Position numbers and translations under genes: made by a program | Notes under the pieces: model-generated | What the model was told of the DNA's origin: nothing | What the model saw: the letters and a program-made list of their open reading frames with translations, nothing else | The model's database searches: none | Part shown: piece after piece, positions 31,140 through 43,413 of the stretch | Position numbering within the stretch: the first letter of the stretch is position 1 | How the letters are laid out: every line of letters begins with the position of its first letter | Assembly (NCBI GenBank): GCA_023362775.1 | Contig: JALMGJ010000003.1 | Coordinates: 184,719,225 to 184,783,224 of the forward strand | Length of the DNA: 64,000 bases | DNA from: Charina bottae | Lineage: Eukaryota; Chordata; Lepidosauria; Squamata; Charinaidae | Direction of reading: 5' to 3'

Positions 31140-31355
31140 GAGAGCCACTTTGCTGTAGTGGTTAAGGCATCAGGCTAGAAATTGGGAGACCATGAGTTCC
31201 AGTCCCATCTTAGGCACAAAGTCAGCTTGGTGACCTTGGGCCAGTCACTTTCTCTCAGCCTTAGGAAGGAGGCAATGGCAAACCACTTCTGAAAAACCTT
31301 GCCAAGAAAACTGCAAGGACTTGTCCAGGCAGTCTCCAAGAATCAGACATGATTG
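31140..31355 (+). mobile_element. tRNA-derived SINE (type A head, alternative tail)
   Basis: Head agagccactttgctgtagtgg and gttccagtcccatctt resemble tRNA A and B boxes. The middle ccttgggccagtcac is shared with type A. The tail then has ggaggcaatggcaaaccactt, gccaagaaaactgcaagga and agaatcagacatgattga, like the 5S-headed SINE at 2863-3060. Confidence 0.8.
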
Positions 31356-34062
31356 AATATACTGTGTGTGTGTGTTTATTTTTTAATTTATTTATTGGAT
31401 TTATATATACATACAGTGAAAGGAGGGTATTGCTCTCCAGTCCAGGCTTGAGAGCTTCCCAAATGCATCTGGTTGGCAACTGTGTGACACAGAATGATCA
31501 ACTAGATATGGGCCTATGGTTTGATCCAGCGAAGTTCTTTATGTGTTTATGTTCTTAATTTCAATTAATTCTTATGGATGGAGTGCGGTAGTCTCATACT
31601 TACTGAGTTACAAGATAGGCAGTATGTGTGTGAACTCTATTTTTCATTGTACAATCTATTCTCCAGTAGTCTTCAATACCTAGGCTTACCTTATACCTGC
31701 AATACCTAGCTAGGCTTCAATCAAATCCCAGGGAAAGACATCATGTAGGAATTCTTTCCATTGAGCTTTTCCACACTGGGGAATTTGGGAACCAGGAAGG
31801 CTTTAGTGTGATAGGTAATATGCAACAGAAAACAACAACATTTGGAGTATCAACTTCTGCCCCCTGCAGCAATCAAGTAAGCAAAAAATCACCACTAAGA
31901 AATATGCAAAAGAAATTCTCAGGACTGTGAGAAAATGTAAACAACAGCAACAACAACTCAGATGCTTCTTTCCCAGGGGAAGAAAACTTTTAAGAATTTA
32001 AAAGGGGGAATTTGGCATAGCATTATTGTTGTAGTATTAATGAACAGGGAACATTTGGAGAAAGGTAACTTTTTTTCTCTATATCATATATTGGCTCTAG
32101 TCAAAATTGCATCTGAATAGCTTCTTCAGCATCAAGAACAAACTTCAAAAGCTGAGTCTTGTACAACACTGTTTTACAAATAGCCTATCTTTCAGAAGCA
32201 GAAAGAACCAAAGACAGAGGATTCCTGGGGAATAATCACATCTGAAAGCACCAAAGAAACTGTCTCCATCCATCCCAAATGGTTTCCAAGGTCCCATCTA
32301 TGATGTGACCATCCACAAAGTATGTCTGCAGATAATAATATTACTCTTAGAAATGCAGGCGGGATATAATGGATCTGAAGACTGTCCTGCAGTGTGAAAA
32401 TATATTGACTGTGTTTCAGTTAAATCTGCAATAACTGTGACACTAAGAACAATGAAGCTTGTGCCCTAATGAAATTCTTAGACTATTGAAAAATGTAGTT
32501 CAATTTCCTTTGTCACAACAGCAAATAATACCCACATAACATTGCATTAAAAAGGGTGCCTCCAAATGAAGTAATTTCTCAAACTGAACATGATGATTTT
32601 TTATGAAACAAGATCAGGACTTATAAGCAGCTAAAATGAAAAGTGTAGATTTCACTTCCATTTCTGCTACCATTTTCATAAGAAAAGCTTTCTAAAGTGC
32701 AGGTTTATGGATTTGTTTTCAGTTTTGTTCCAGTTTGGAAGCATTCATGGGCATATGAGTTATACTGTATACGAAGTAAAAGTCTAATTACAGATTTGGA
32801 AAGCCCGGATACTTTTTGAATTGAACTACAGAAATAAAACCTTAAGATGTAATTTTACCTGCAGGCAGATGCATGGAAACATAACACGAGCTATTGCAGA
32901 AAAACAAAACACGTTTAAAGCAAGTTCCACGAAGTAGTTCTGAGTGAGTTTTGGGCATGAATGGATGCATGCCATCTTTTTCAGTTTCTTTCTAATTTGT
33001 ACCTCATAGTCCAGGGATATGCCTCTGTGCTTTCTGTGCATTTGCAATTTATACACATGCAAATAAGTAGAGAGATATCTGGGGGGTAAACATGCAGTCC
33101 TCGATTTCTTACCAGAAGCAGCTGCTGTGCCTATTCATGACTGAACCTCCATAGGGAGATTTAACCATCAGGCTCATAAGAGGCAATGTTCTTTGTTTAG
33201 ATGCTGTGGGGAAATTATCAACTTAAAGAATGCTTTTGACATTCAAGAGAAACTACAAAGGCAATGAAATGGAGAACAAACACTGAAAATGCCATCAATA
33301 ATAAGAGTCCCTTGAAAGTAATTTATCAAAAATGTAATAAATAATAGGCTGTGTGGATTGTATCACATTTGCTCAAGGAAGTATTTCACTCCTCTGCAAA
33401 GTGCTGAAGTACAGTCAATGTGACTCTGCCAGTCCTCTCAGGTTAGTCAAAGTGGTTTTGATTCATAAATGGCTGAAGCAAAGTAAGGCAGTCACTCTAC
33501 TCCTGCCTTTATAAGAGGGACACCAGTATGTTCTGCAGTTTCTTCAAAAAGGCACATGGACAATTCTTTGACCAAAATGAAGCACTCCTTTCAAGTTTTG
33601 CACAGCCCTAATAAATAACGTCATAGTATATAATTACAAATTAGTGCAATACATTTATTTTTAATAGGCAATTCGCTGCCCCCTTATGAAATGTAGTCAA
33701 GTAAGACATTTCATAGATAAAAATTAATGGACCCTGCAGTGGAGTTGCACACTGCTCTGTAGAATATAGTTGTTCTGTCTTGATGGAATTGTAATCCCTT
33801 GATTCCTAGGTTCCTCATGTCCATCCATGTTCATGGTCTCTATACCATTCCTAATGCTTTACCATGATGCTTATGCGTTGGAACTGTCATGCTCAAGATT
33901 ATCAGCTTTCATGCCCAGTGTTGGCTGAGAATGCTGGGAGATACAATCCCATCATCCCAATCTGGAGGTTCTCCTGCTGGGAAAGACCCCAGTAGCAGCC
34001 TTTTTAAAGCAGTTCTAAGAAAGGCAAGTAGCAATGATGATAAACTTCTGTACATTTTTGTA
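31356..34062. other. Non-coding stretch with a short TG run
   Basis: (TG)n lies at about 31361-31374 and a TTTA run follows. A minus-strand frame at 32826-33062 has no motif. Text near 33915-33970 (gttggctgagaatgctggga) resembles short old TE fragments but is not enough to name one. Confidence 0.45.
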
Positions 34063-34132
34063 GGTAGGTAGGTAGGCAGGTAGGGAGGGAGGGGGAGGGG
34101 GAGGGGGAGGGGGAGGGGGAGGGGGAAGGAGG
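34063..34132. repeat. GGTA then GGGGGA microsatellite
   Basis: Starts with GTAG units and turns into a GGGGGA-type run of about ten copies. Several frames in this area are simple-repeat products. Confidence 0.95.
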
Positions 34133-34274
34133 GAGAACACACATGAATGCAAGTGGAACACAATACCACAATAGTTAATCTGATAATGTGATTTTGCAGA
34201 CGTTGGTAACAAGGTTGCTGAGTGTACTTGCAGCCCTGTCCTATAACAGAGATTAAAAGGTCTTCTCAAAATAA

Positions 34275-34275
<1 letters not shown>

Positions 34276-34325
<50 letters not shown>
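34276..34325. repeat. AAT microsatellite
   Basis: About sixteen AAT units within an A-rich start. Confidence 0.95.
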
Positions 34326-34457
34326 TGCAATGTATCTTGAGAAGCTAGTGGGGTAGAATGGCATGCCTGATTACATGTCATGAAAGTCATGTCTTTCTCC
34401 ACAGCAGAAAAGCCAAAATTGGCAATGCTCTCCATTTGGCTCTTGCAAGAAAAAGGC

Positions 34458-34459
34458 CG

Positions 34460-34494
<35 letters not shown>
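34458..34494. repeat. CAT microsatellite
   Basis: About twelve CAT units (polyhistidine or polymethionine in frames, which are artefacts). Confidence 0.95.
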
Positions 34495-35458
34495 TTGCAC
34501 CGTATTTGCCTTTTCCTCCTAACCTGTTTTATGTTGCTATTGTTTTTGTTCAGTTTTTGTTTTTTATAACTATGATATAAAGGATGCAAAATATCGGGAT
34601 GAATATTTTTGAGTGAGTGAGAAGGAGTGAGATGCTGTTATACGATTGCATACCAGCCTGGAAAAGTGCCTCTGGGTAGCAAAAAAGTGAAATTAATCCC
34701 TCCACTTTCACTTACCTCATGTATAGTGTATTGTTCTTGTTGGATAGCTAACAGCCACAAATCATTCACAGAAATGAAAACTCTCTGAAAAGATAATGCT
34801 ATAAAACAATTTGACCCTCTGCTTCCTGAACTTACTTTAATGATACTAAAATAAGGGCAAAAAGTATGTATTTTCAATCTTCAAGGTTTATGAGCCAGGC
34901 AAGAGGAAGTTATCAATTTTGTAAAATGTTGATTTAGATACCCTCGGTGTATTGGTTGGTGATGATTTTGAAATAAAAAGTATTTAAGTTTTAAGCTGTC
35001 CGCAGTACTCTATCAGTATTTGAGAAATATATCACTGGAACCTTTTAGCATTCCTGCTGTGCTAGATAAAGTCAATCATACTTTTGGATTTTAGAAATTG
35101 CAGGGAGCAGAAGCACCTACATAAGATACACATTTCAAAACGTGTCAAAGATTAAAAAAAAAGAAAAAGAAATATTAGTCTGCTGAAACATTGTAACGAA
35201 GAGCATGCACGCAGTAGCCCATATGCAAGAGATGATTTCGGATGGTAGGGTAGGGATCAAGGAAGCAAAATGTTATATCCTTTTTTTCATTCACACTCAT
35301 TTTCTTTGAAAAATCACTTGGAAACAGCTCTAAGCAGAAAAATTTAAAGTGATTTGATGGCATAGAACAATTCTAGTGCATCACAGAATTCACATCAAAG
35401 CAGCCATCAGAATTAATGTTAACTTTTACATTAGAAGCATCATGCCTGCCAGGTTAAG
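34495..35458. other. Non-coding stretch, nothing recognised
   Basis: AT-rich, with no repeat family seen. Short minus-strand frames at 34638-34877 and 35175-35363 show no pattern. Confidence 0.45.
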
Positions 35459-35474
35459 GTCGGTCGGTCGGTCG

Positions 35475-35563
<89 letters not shown>

Positions 35564-35564
35564 A
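35459..35564. repeat. Three-phase GGTC / TGTC / TATC microsatellite
   Basis: Five GGTC units, then about fifteen TGTC units, then about ten TATC units. It adjoins the 3' end of a minus-strand LINE (35565-35990), so it probably began as the LINE's terminal tail. Confidence 0.95.
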
Positions 35565-35990
35565 AGGTCTGTATGGCCACCCATCTTAAAACAACCCTGA
35601 GTAGCTCACAATAACAATAAAACTCAGAACTATTAAAAAAAAAAACCTATAAAACATAAAACCAAGACAAAACCTGACACCTTTAACATCCCCTTGGACA
35701 ATCAACTCCAGACATCCTCACTCTACCCCAGTGCCTGGGTAAAAAGCCAAGTCTTGATGGCCTTCTGGAAGGCTAAAAGGGTGGGTGCCTCCCATATCAC
35801 TGGAGGGAGGGTGTTCCAAAAGGTAGGAACAGCCATGGAAAAGGCACACTTCCTTGGTCCCACTAGATGGCAAGATTTCAGGGAAGGGACCTGGAGCATG
35901 CCTACCCTATCTGATCTGGTACGATGGACAGATACTCTCAGAGAGAGCTTCTCCCCCTCCACCCCCACATCTGCCTATCCCAATACTAAG
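35565..35990 (-). mobile_element. CR1/L2-type LINE 3' part, minus strand
   Basis: Minus frame 35723-35968 ends in LPPVIWEAPTLLAFQKAIK, TWLFTQALG, preceded by LKSCHLVGPRKCAFSMAVP, the LINE thumb end as in 62127-62369. A 3' UTR runs to 35565. The diverged but open frame shows only this C-terminal piece. Confidence 0.8.
35723..35968 (-). pseudogene. LINE RT C-terminal piece
   Basis: 81 codons with HLVGPRKCAFSMAVPTFWN and IKTWLFTQ, the terminal blocks of CR1/L2-type RT. It lacks every catalytic motif. The last residues before the stop (about 35723) match 62127-62369 almost block for block. Confidence 0.75.
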
Positions 35991-36680
35991 TGCATTAGAA
36001 AATGTTTGATTTACTATTCATATCTATCTCCTGTGCAACTTGATAACCACACATTTATTCCTCTAAAGTGGCAAGAATGAGTAAGAAATTTAATTCAATA
36101 TATTGTTTAATTTGTTTTGGGTTTTTTTTTTAAAAAAAAAACCCTAAAGGTAGACATGCTTTGGAAGCAATTGACACTCTTCCTTTTTACAACACCATGA
36201 TGTCAAAAGAGGCACCTGTAATGTCAATTAGCAATTTACTCTCACCCAGATGTACAGCTTTAGTATACTGTCAGGTGTCTGTGAGCCCTTCTATTTCTAT
36301 TTCTTTTACAAACCTAGCAAATTTCTGAAAGATTGCTACTACATGCAAATTTAAAAATTCTTTTATAGATTTTCAGATTTCAAAATAAACAGTATTTTCA
36401 GGAGCATTTTCTGTTCTCAATATAGTAGTAAAGCTGGACTGTAGATTTATACATGCTTAGCTTAGTCTAATGGTCGCGGAACTAAATAGGACTTGCTGAC
36501 ATGCATTGGATTGTATCCTTTGCTCAGGATTAACAATCTATCTATTTTTATAATAAAATCAATGCCGTTTAATTGTCCCAGCTTCACCAATAAGCATTTT
36601 ATGATGCATGTATTTAGTATAATGCATTGAATGCTAAGGAACAGATGGACTCCAACATATAGACCTTTCTCTTGCCTGCT
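35991..36680. other. Non-coding stretch, nothing recognised
   Basis: AT-rich, with A and T runs near 36122-36140. No gene or repeat family seen. Confidence 0.45.
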
Positions 36681-37400
36681 CATTCATTCATTTGTTCATT
36701 CATATACAAGTTATATCCCATCTTTATGCTTAGAGGGTGTCTATGGAGATATATAATAAACAACAAAACAGTGACAAGTCTGTTAAAAATGGTTACACTT
36801 TGTCGCAGCCAGCCCAAGAACAACAACAAGTCAGTGCATTGAAAACTCCAGTTCTTTATTGCTCTCACCATACAGATAGAATCTTGCCAGACTAAAGCTA
36901 CTCTAACTAACCTAAGCACAAATAACCTGGGAGACTCTAGGGCAGAGCTACCCTAAACCTCTTTACTTTCCCAGTAACACTTTCCGGACTGTGAATTCTC
37001 TTATCTCCTTGGAATGCGCTCTCTCCTCCCTGAGAGCTAGCGGCAGCGCCAAAATCCACCACACATTTAAGGTGAAAAGTCCTCACTGAAGAAGAAGGTT
37101 TTCACTCCTTCCTACAAGCATAAATAATAGTAACTGGATCCAAATTCCAAGGTAACTTCCAAGGTCCACAACTTGAAAGCAAGAAAGGAGAAGACCCTCT
37201 TCCACCACCTTTTACCTCAGACAGTGAAGATATCTTTAACAAGTCATATCCTGCTAATTGTATTATCCAGGAATGTTCAGAGTGAGATACGTGGTTGTTT
37301 AAGTAGTCCAATTCCAAACATTGTATGGCTTTAATGCTGAAAACAATACCTTAAATTGTGTGCACACAACAAATGGTAACCAATGCAGGTCTTTCAACAT
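36681..37400 (-). mobile_element. Old LINE (CR1/L2-type) relic, interrupted by an LTR
   Basis: Minus-strand text LHWLPFVVCTQFKVLF near 37385-37340 is the LINE block LHW.PV.FR.QFKVL, followed by many stops. The relic continues to 36681 apart from the LTR at 36801-37063. Strongly decayed. Confidence 0.6.
36801..37063 (-). mobile_element. Solo LTR (Gypsy-like), minus orientation
   Basis: Begins tgtcgcagcc and ends atccaccaca. Flanks cactt (36796-36800) and cattt (37064-37068) match at 4 of 5 positions. gttctttattgctctcacca shows an AATAAA signal on the minus strand. It interrupts the LINE relic at 36681-37400. Confidence 0.65.
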
Positions 37401-37776
37401 GTATGTAATATACTCCTGGTATTATTCTCATATCCAACTCTCAGAAGCTTTCCTCTCTTTCTATCTTTTGGAAGAAATAAATAGTCCATGATTTCTCTGT
37501 TGCCCTTGATTTATAATACCCCGGAAATGAGTTTGGCTGATAAATATTAAGTATTCAGTATTTCATTAGCAGTAGCTCTACTTCTTTGACTTGACTGAGT
37601 TGGGTAAGAGAAAAGTATGATATTTGACAGGACCAAGGTGAACATGGAGTAACTTCACTTTTTTCCCCAATTATTTTTTAACCAAAAGCATTCTGGACAA
37701 GCAGTCTTAACAAAAAGACAAACATTTGGGAAATCAGCGTTTAAAATAAGATTTTGATATTTTCTGGAAAATATAT
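37401..37776. other. Non-coding stretch, nothing recognised
   Basis: AT-rich sequence up to the next SINE. Confidence 0.45.
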
Positions 37777-38322
37777 GGGGGCGCGGTTAGCTCAGCGGGT
37801 TAAACCGCTGAGCTGTAAAGTCTGCCGATCTAATGGTCGGCACTTCAAATCCCCGCATGACGAGGTGAGCTCTCACCAATCGCCCCAGCTTCTGTCAACC
37901 CAGCAATTCGAAAGCGCAGGCGAGTAGATAAATGGGTAACACGTTAAAGTGGGTCAACTTGCCGACGTCCTGTAATTTGGGGGTCGCCCTTGGAACTGAA
38001 AGAAGATCCCGGAAATCCCGAAAATGGCGATGGAGGACAGAGGACGACAGAGGACAACGGAACCCGATTGGCGAACATCCAGGATGTCAGCAGCCGACTC
38101 GGAAGCGAGGTATGCTGGGACATGTAGTCCAATACCTACGGAAGAAGAGTCGGTTCCCCAACCCCCTTCCTGAGCACGCGCGATGATAAATTGTATATTA
38201 TAATGCTGAATAATTGTATAATTAGATATGAATTTGTAATAGTGTAAGCCGCCTAGAGTCCTCCGATAGGGAGGGGATAGGTGGGGTATAAATATGATTG
38301 ATAAATAAATAAATAAATAAAT
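37777..38322 (+). mobile_element. Chimeric SINE: tRNA head, CpG-rich body, LINE tail
   Basis: The head has an A box-like ttagctcagcggg with the perfect hairpin agctcagcgg / ccgctgagct and a B box-like cacttcaaatcccc. Next, cagcaattcgaaagcgcagg and gagtagataaatgggtaaca match type B SINEs. A CpG-rich body of about 260 bases follows, then ccgcctagagtcctccgata and gggataggtggggtataaat with an (ATAA)n tail, as in CR1/L2-type LINE ends. Three sources seem joined. The frame at 37932-38186 has no supported function. Confidence 0.75.
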
Positions 38323-39845
38323 ATTGGGCCCAGTTCTATTTGAGTGATATAGGGGAGAGAGAAAGGCAAGACTAAGATTAGGCTAGAGAGAACTTTGTCA
38401 ACCTAAACATGACCCAAATCTTCCTATTCATAATTCATATTTTAAATACTAGCTTTGTTCACTCCTACGTAACATGGTAGAGGTCTGCAGCCTAACAATA
38501 TAATACAGTATTTGGGTAGTATGGTATTATGGTAAAAGATGGGTTTGTCCTATGAAGCTGAGACTATGAGACACTGCTGTGGTGTTCAGGATCTTCAAGA
38601 GGTATAAACAATGCCTCTTAATTGAAAAACAAGATTAGTGAAATGTATTTTTCTGATGTTTTATCATTTATGTGTGATTAAATGTATAAGGAAACAACCC
38701 ATATCAGATCTGTCCACTGCCAAAACAGATGGAAGACAGGGAGAAAGATGGGAACAGCATCTCACTCCCAGAAGAGAGGGCCAGCCAGCCAGTTGCACAG
38801 TATGGGCAGGAAAAGGAGGCACAAAGATTGAACACTAAGATTATTAAATAAAGAACTTGCTTTTGAGATACAGCAATTGCTGGAATTCTTTCATATTGGA
38901 TTCTTCGTTTTTCCATAGTAAAATTACTCATAAGAAGTTCCTGGATCCTTTAGCACCTCTTTATAGTTTCCTGTCCAGCTTGCGAGGGAGAAGCCAGACC
39001 AATACACAGAGTTTCCACAAAGGGTTTCCAAGTTTTGTTCTGTTGGCCCCTTGATGCAAAAGCAATTGTTTAAAATATTTTAGCAACATTTCTAAGTAAT
39101 TAACTTGATTTAGCAAAGGTACATAACAAATGCATAAACCTTTATTTGTGTGCTGGCTTCTTAATGTAATCAATTGTATAACTATGGAACAGAGAAAACA
39201 ACAATTTTAAAAAAAATCTATCCTAATAACTTAAATGATGTCCTTTCCCCAGGTTTCTTCACAGTCTGAGCAATTCATTGAATTCTATGTTCTATAGGAA
39301 TCTGAATGAAAACTGATTTATTTATCAATAGGAACATTTCTTGAGAACTTTTGTAGTAGCCATGCCAATCAAGAATATGTTGGTTGGTGTTTTTTTCCCC
39401 CCCACCTTGCCTTGGGGAAAAATAAGAAAGAGAACAAATGAAACTAAAATTTGTGAAGTCAACTAGGCCATATGGACAATTCACCCCCCAATACACACAC
39501 AGGCATATTGTTTCCTTCTGTAACAAATGGGAAATAAATGTGTTAGCATTTTTATAGCCTTGAAGCTGCACCTGGAAGCAGGGCATAACATATCAAACTG
39601 ACAACAAGTTAGCAGCTCATGAAGCACAAAGCTTCACACTGAAGTCCCTGGAAGCTTAAAAGAATATTGCTTCAAAAAGGAAACACATTAGCAGCAGCAC
39701 CACTTGCAAGAACTTCATTCATTTTGGTGTTGTTTGTATAATCCCTCCACTGAAATGAATGGAAATTACATATAGAACATGGATTTGGCTGACTGACTCT
39801 GGTTTGGCTGACTCTGGCTGATGGCTGATTGCAAAACAACAAAGT
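38323..39845. other. Non-coding stretch, nothing recognised
   Basis: AT-rich, without a repeat I can name. Small frames at 38638-38838, 38857-39054, 38961-39173 and 39275-39586 lack motifs. Simple text ggctgactctgg repeats near 39790-39820. Confidence 0.45.
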
Positions 39846-39910
39846 ACAGTCAGATATGGTTAGTACTTGGGTGGAAGACCAGTGTTGGACAAGACTGGGA
39901 CATCAGGAAA
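39846..39910 (+). mobile_element. 5S rRNA-like SINE fragment
   Basis: gtcagatatggttagtactt and gggtggaagacc match the 5S order (ctggttagtacttggatgggagacc). The first half and tail are missing. Confidence 0.5.
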
Positions 39911-40180
39911 TGTAGAAGAGGTTAGTGGTGTGGAAAAGTCCTCCTGCAAAAGTCCTCCTCAGATAAGGAAGAGAACCAGGAAGTGGCATGCCCAAAGCAG
40001 ATCCTGTTCTACCAGGTCCCATGTGGCTTAGTTTGCCTTAAACTCACACTGCTGTTTTTCTCTTGTATGCAATTTGCAAGTAAGGGAGATTTTATGTGTA
40101 TGATTGGATTTATGACCTAGAGATCAATCTGACATGTTGATTGGTACTGAACCTAAACGTATGCAGCAACTTATGAGCCT

Positions 40181-40282
40181 GAACAGGAAATGGCAAACCA
40201 CTTCTATATTGTTGTCAAGAAAACAACATGTATCATGTAGTCCATGATGGCCATAAAGTCACCTGGAACTGAGCGTGACTCA
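40181..40282 (+). mobile_element. SINE central-block fragment
   Basis: aacaggaaatggcaaaccac and gtcaagaaaacaacatg resemble the SINE tail at 31268-31350. Ends are not visible. Confidence 0.5.
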
Positions 40283-40298
40283 CATGAGACTTTGACTT

Positions 40299-40391
40299 TC
40301 TTCTCCCTCTCCCTCTCCCTCTCCCTCTCCCTCTCCCTCTCCCTCCCCTTCCCCTTCCCCTTCCCCTTCCCTTCCCTTCCCTTCCCTTCCT
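40299..40391. repeat. CCCTCT then CCCCTT microsatellite
   Basis: About nine CCCTCT units change to CCCTT-type units. Frames over it are simple-repeat artefacts. Confidence 0.95.
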
Positions 40392-40597
40392 TGCAGGCTA
40401 GCATGGGAGGAGATTTTAAAGGTTATCACCAACCCTTTCAATTATAAACCAGTACCCTGTGCAGCACTTGCAAGATTGCTATAACAGTAAGGAGAAGGAA
40501 GAAATTCTTGTTGGTGCTATTTATTATCACAAATGGATAATCTCAATGGGAATAACACTATGCCATGAATGCCTTATGGTTATTCAGTTGTTATGTA

Positions 40598-40720
40598 TAT
40601 ATGGATTTATACATTACCTTTCAAAACTAAAATTTCCCCAAGGCAGTTTACATATAAAACCTTTTAAAAACAATATCTAAACTGTTTAAAACTAAGATTA
40701 AATTGACAGCAAAAATGAAT
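40598..40720 (-). mobile_element. LINE 3' UTR relic, minus strand
   Basis: gatttatacattacctttca and aaggcagtttacatataaaa resemble LINE (CR1/L3-type) 3' UTR text on the opposite strand. Short and diverged. Confidence 0.45.
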
Positions 40721-42177
40721 TCTAATACAGCCTATATAAATATAATAAAGCATCAAAACACAGAAGCTTCTAAATCTCAGAATGATTTCAGGATAAAAGA
40801 GAAACCTGCAGAACTAGAAGAGAGTAAATGGTATGGGTGGAAATGAATTTCCAGCTCCATCTTCCAGAGGTAGATATCCACGTATAAGCAGATTCACCAC
40901 AAGGCTGCCCATGCAGTTGGGACAACTTTTCCAAGGATTCAGTAATCAGTGGTTCTAAAAACTGTTTAAAAGTTTTAGAGATTCAAAAGTTGCATTATTT
41001 TGTCTGTCTCATTGCAAAGGTCATCTCCAGTTTTATAACACTTTCATTTGTTAAAAGCTGATTGGGTAGTTGTGGGTGAGAGAAGCTGGCATATTAATAG
41101 ATGATGGATAGGGGATAAAATTGGGACAAAAGGTCTTACTCTAACTGGAAGCATGCATTTTATCAATGGTTGGTGACAAGTATTCAACAAGTATTCATGG
41201 CCTGATCATTTGCAATATGCAAAGTTTTCTAAGTTTTCCTGCATTTTCTTGACAGGCCATTTTACTTTCCAAACATTATCTTCAATACTATTCATTACTA
41301 CTTTCAACAGTAGCATCTCTGTTATATTGTCATGCGCATTAAGGGTGTAACTAATTAGGCTATTTGATGCTATTATAATACCATTTCTCATAAAGATTTG
41401 GAACAAGCTAATTATATTGGATGACAGATATATTAAATACTGAAAGAGAGCACATTGGTCATTCACATATCCAGCTAATCCCTACGTGGTAACTTCCTTC
41501 CCTGGAACAAAGAAAATCTTTCTGGTTTTCACTATCTGCCAACTAAATTTAGTTTCTCATGTTCTGCAGTATATGAACATAGCTGTCAGGGACTGAAAAG
41601 TGAAAATACATCTTGCAGTGCACTGTCATAGGAAATTGGGGCATGCTAATATTAAGATCCACAGAAATACATTTTTGGCTGATGATGGGGCTAATTAAGG
41701 ATGATGGGGATAGTGTCAGTAGGTTTTCAATCTGAATACATTCATTCTTTCTGACCAGTGAAGAGGGCACAGTCTCCCCAGAAACTTGCTTCTCTACTTT
41801 CATACCCATCCATCATCTGATTCAACAGTTTGTCTCTATGAGTGACATTTAACTATTTTGGAACAAGCTGTAGTCACCCTCTCTTTTATGGCGTAGCGAG
41901 ATTGGAGGAAAGGGAACTAGCTATTGCTGCTTCCAGTGCTGTCTTGTGTTTGCAGAAAAGAAGACAGAAAGGAGAAGGATGCAATGGCACACAGTGTGTC
42001 ACCAGTGACACCACAGTCTGCAATGGACAATGATGTCATTGGCAACTCACTTCATGTGCACTGTTCTCTCTGCTCTGTGTGGCGCTAAGAAACAGCTGAG
42101 AATCAGAGCTGATACTCGACAACTGACCAAAAATAGGCATTGTGATCTGATCTGGTCATCATAACAATTTAAGGTGC
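40721..42177. other. Non-coding stretch, nothing recognised
   Basis: AT-rich. Frames at 41206-41466, 41549-41809 (minus) and 41842-42033 (plus) have no recognisable domain. Confidence 0.45.
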
Positions 42178-42190
42178 AAGAGTAGCCCTA

Positions 42191-42531
42191 AAGGTAAAGG
42201 TAAAGGTTCCCCCCACACATTTGTGCAGTCGTGTCTGACTCTAGTGGCCGGTGCTCATCTCCATTTGTTAGCCAAAGAGCCAGTGCTGTCCGAAGACACT
42301 TCCACGGTCATGTGGCTGGCATGATGCATGCGGAACACTGTTACCATTCCACTGAAGTGGTACCTATTAATCTACTTGCATTTGCATGCTTTCGAATTGC
42401 TAGGTTTGCAAGAGCTGGGGCAAGTACGGGAGCTCACTCCGTCACGTGGGGCTAGGGATTTGAACCTCCAGACTTGCAATCTTCCGATCGATAAGCCTGG
42501 CGTCTTACCCGTTGAGCCACCATGCCCCCTT
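42191..42531 (-). mobile_element. tRNA-derived SINE (type B), full length
   Basis: A perfect 13-bp target duplication aagagtagcccta lies at 42178-42190 and 42532-42544. On the minus strand it begins with gggggcatggtggctcaacg (A box side), has gatcggaagattgcaagtct and ggaggttcaaatccct (B box), the gcaattcgaaagcatgcaaa block and ends in gagtcagacacgactg with a ctttacctttacct tail. The perfect duplication and full head make it a useful reference copy. Confidence 0.92.
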
Positions 42532-42544
42532 AAGAGTAGCCCTA

Positions 42545-43000
42545 GCTAAGCACAAAACACTGGTCCAGTTTTTTAGTATATAACCAGATAACCACAGCAG
42601 TATAGTAGTTGGCAATTCCTGCAATATTTGTTCATAGTGCTAGCAGACCTTAGATCTGGTAGAACTTAGTGCCACCATCCATGCTCTTAATCTAAAAATT
42701 GACAAATATATTGTTAGAAGGCTGCATTTGGCATGAATTTCAGAGACCATAAATGCCTATAATAGGCCCTGATATCAGGTCTAAAGTTTAAAGCAGATAT
42801 TATAAATTATAAGGTAAGGAGGAAAAAAAAGGAAGGAAAAGGAAAGAGGAGACAGATGCTTTGGTATATTAGGTTATATGACTTTTTTTCTTTAGAATTT
42901 CAGATCATTATGTTCTACATAATAAATAAGGCCGTATTGCACTACTAGGTTCCAAATGTCTGGAATTTATTTACATGAGTGTTTCTTTATTTTTTATTAA
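42545..43000. other. Non-coding stretch, nothing recognised
   Basis: AT-rich. A short purine-rich run lies at about 42820-42855. Confidence 0.45.
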
Positions 43001-43120
43001 TTAATGAGATTTATCCACTGCCTGAAACCTAGAAAGCCCTAGGTGGCTTACAGAACTTATGAAATGAAATAAAGTATAAAAATCAACATTATAATTAGTA
43101 AAAAAGTAAAGTATTGTCCA
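43001..43120 (-). mobile_element. LINE 3' UTR relic, minus strand
   Basis: aaacctagaaagccctaggt and ggcttacagaacttatgaaa resemble an old LINE 3' UTR. No coding part. Confidence 0.4.
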
Positions 43121-43413
43121 TGGTGTAACATTTGTTTTTCTTTTTAAGCAAAGGATGCAAAGAATAGGCAGTCCTGTGAAGGTGATTTGCAGATACCAAA
43201 GGAAGTTTGTTTTATTATGCCTGCAGACCAAAAAAAAGAAGTCTGGCTTAGAAGTCTAGGCTTCTCATGAAGCCCATTCAGAACTACTGAAATGGAGCAG
43301 AGCTGCAAAGTTCATGTACAGAAAAAGAATATTGTTTAAAAGCAGAGTCCATGAGCATATTAGAGAGATCCAGGTTAATATTACACCTTTAGCCCACCTT
43401 AGCATAAAGAAAC

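Noticed and set aside
34371..34589. Polyhistidine or polymethionine frames
   Set aside because: Products of the CAT microsatellite read in different phases.
37777..37860. A tRNA gene
   Set aside because: A and B box-like strings exist but the fold is incomplete and SINE body and LINE tail follow directly.
40204..40447. Arg/Glu-rich or Leu/Ser-rich small proteins
   Set aside because: Translations of the CCCTCT microsatellite.
42231..42549. Two overlapping plus-strand frames
   Set aside because: Antisense readings of the full-length SINE at 42191-42531.
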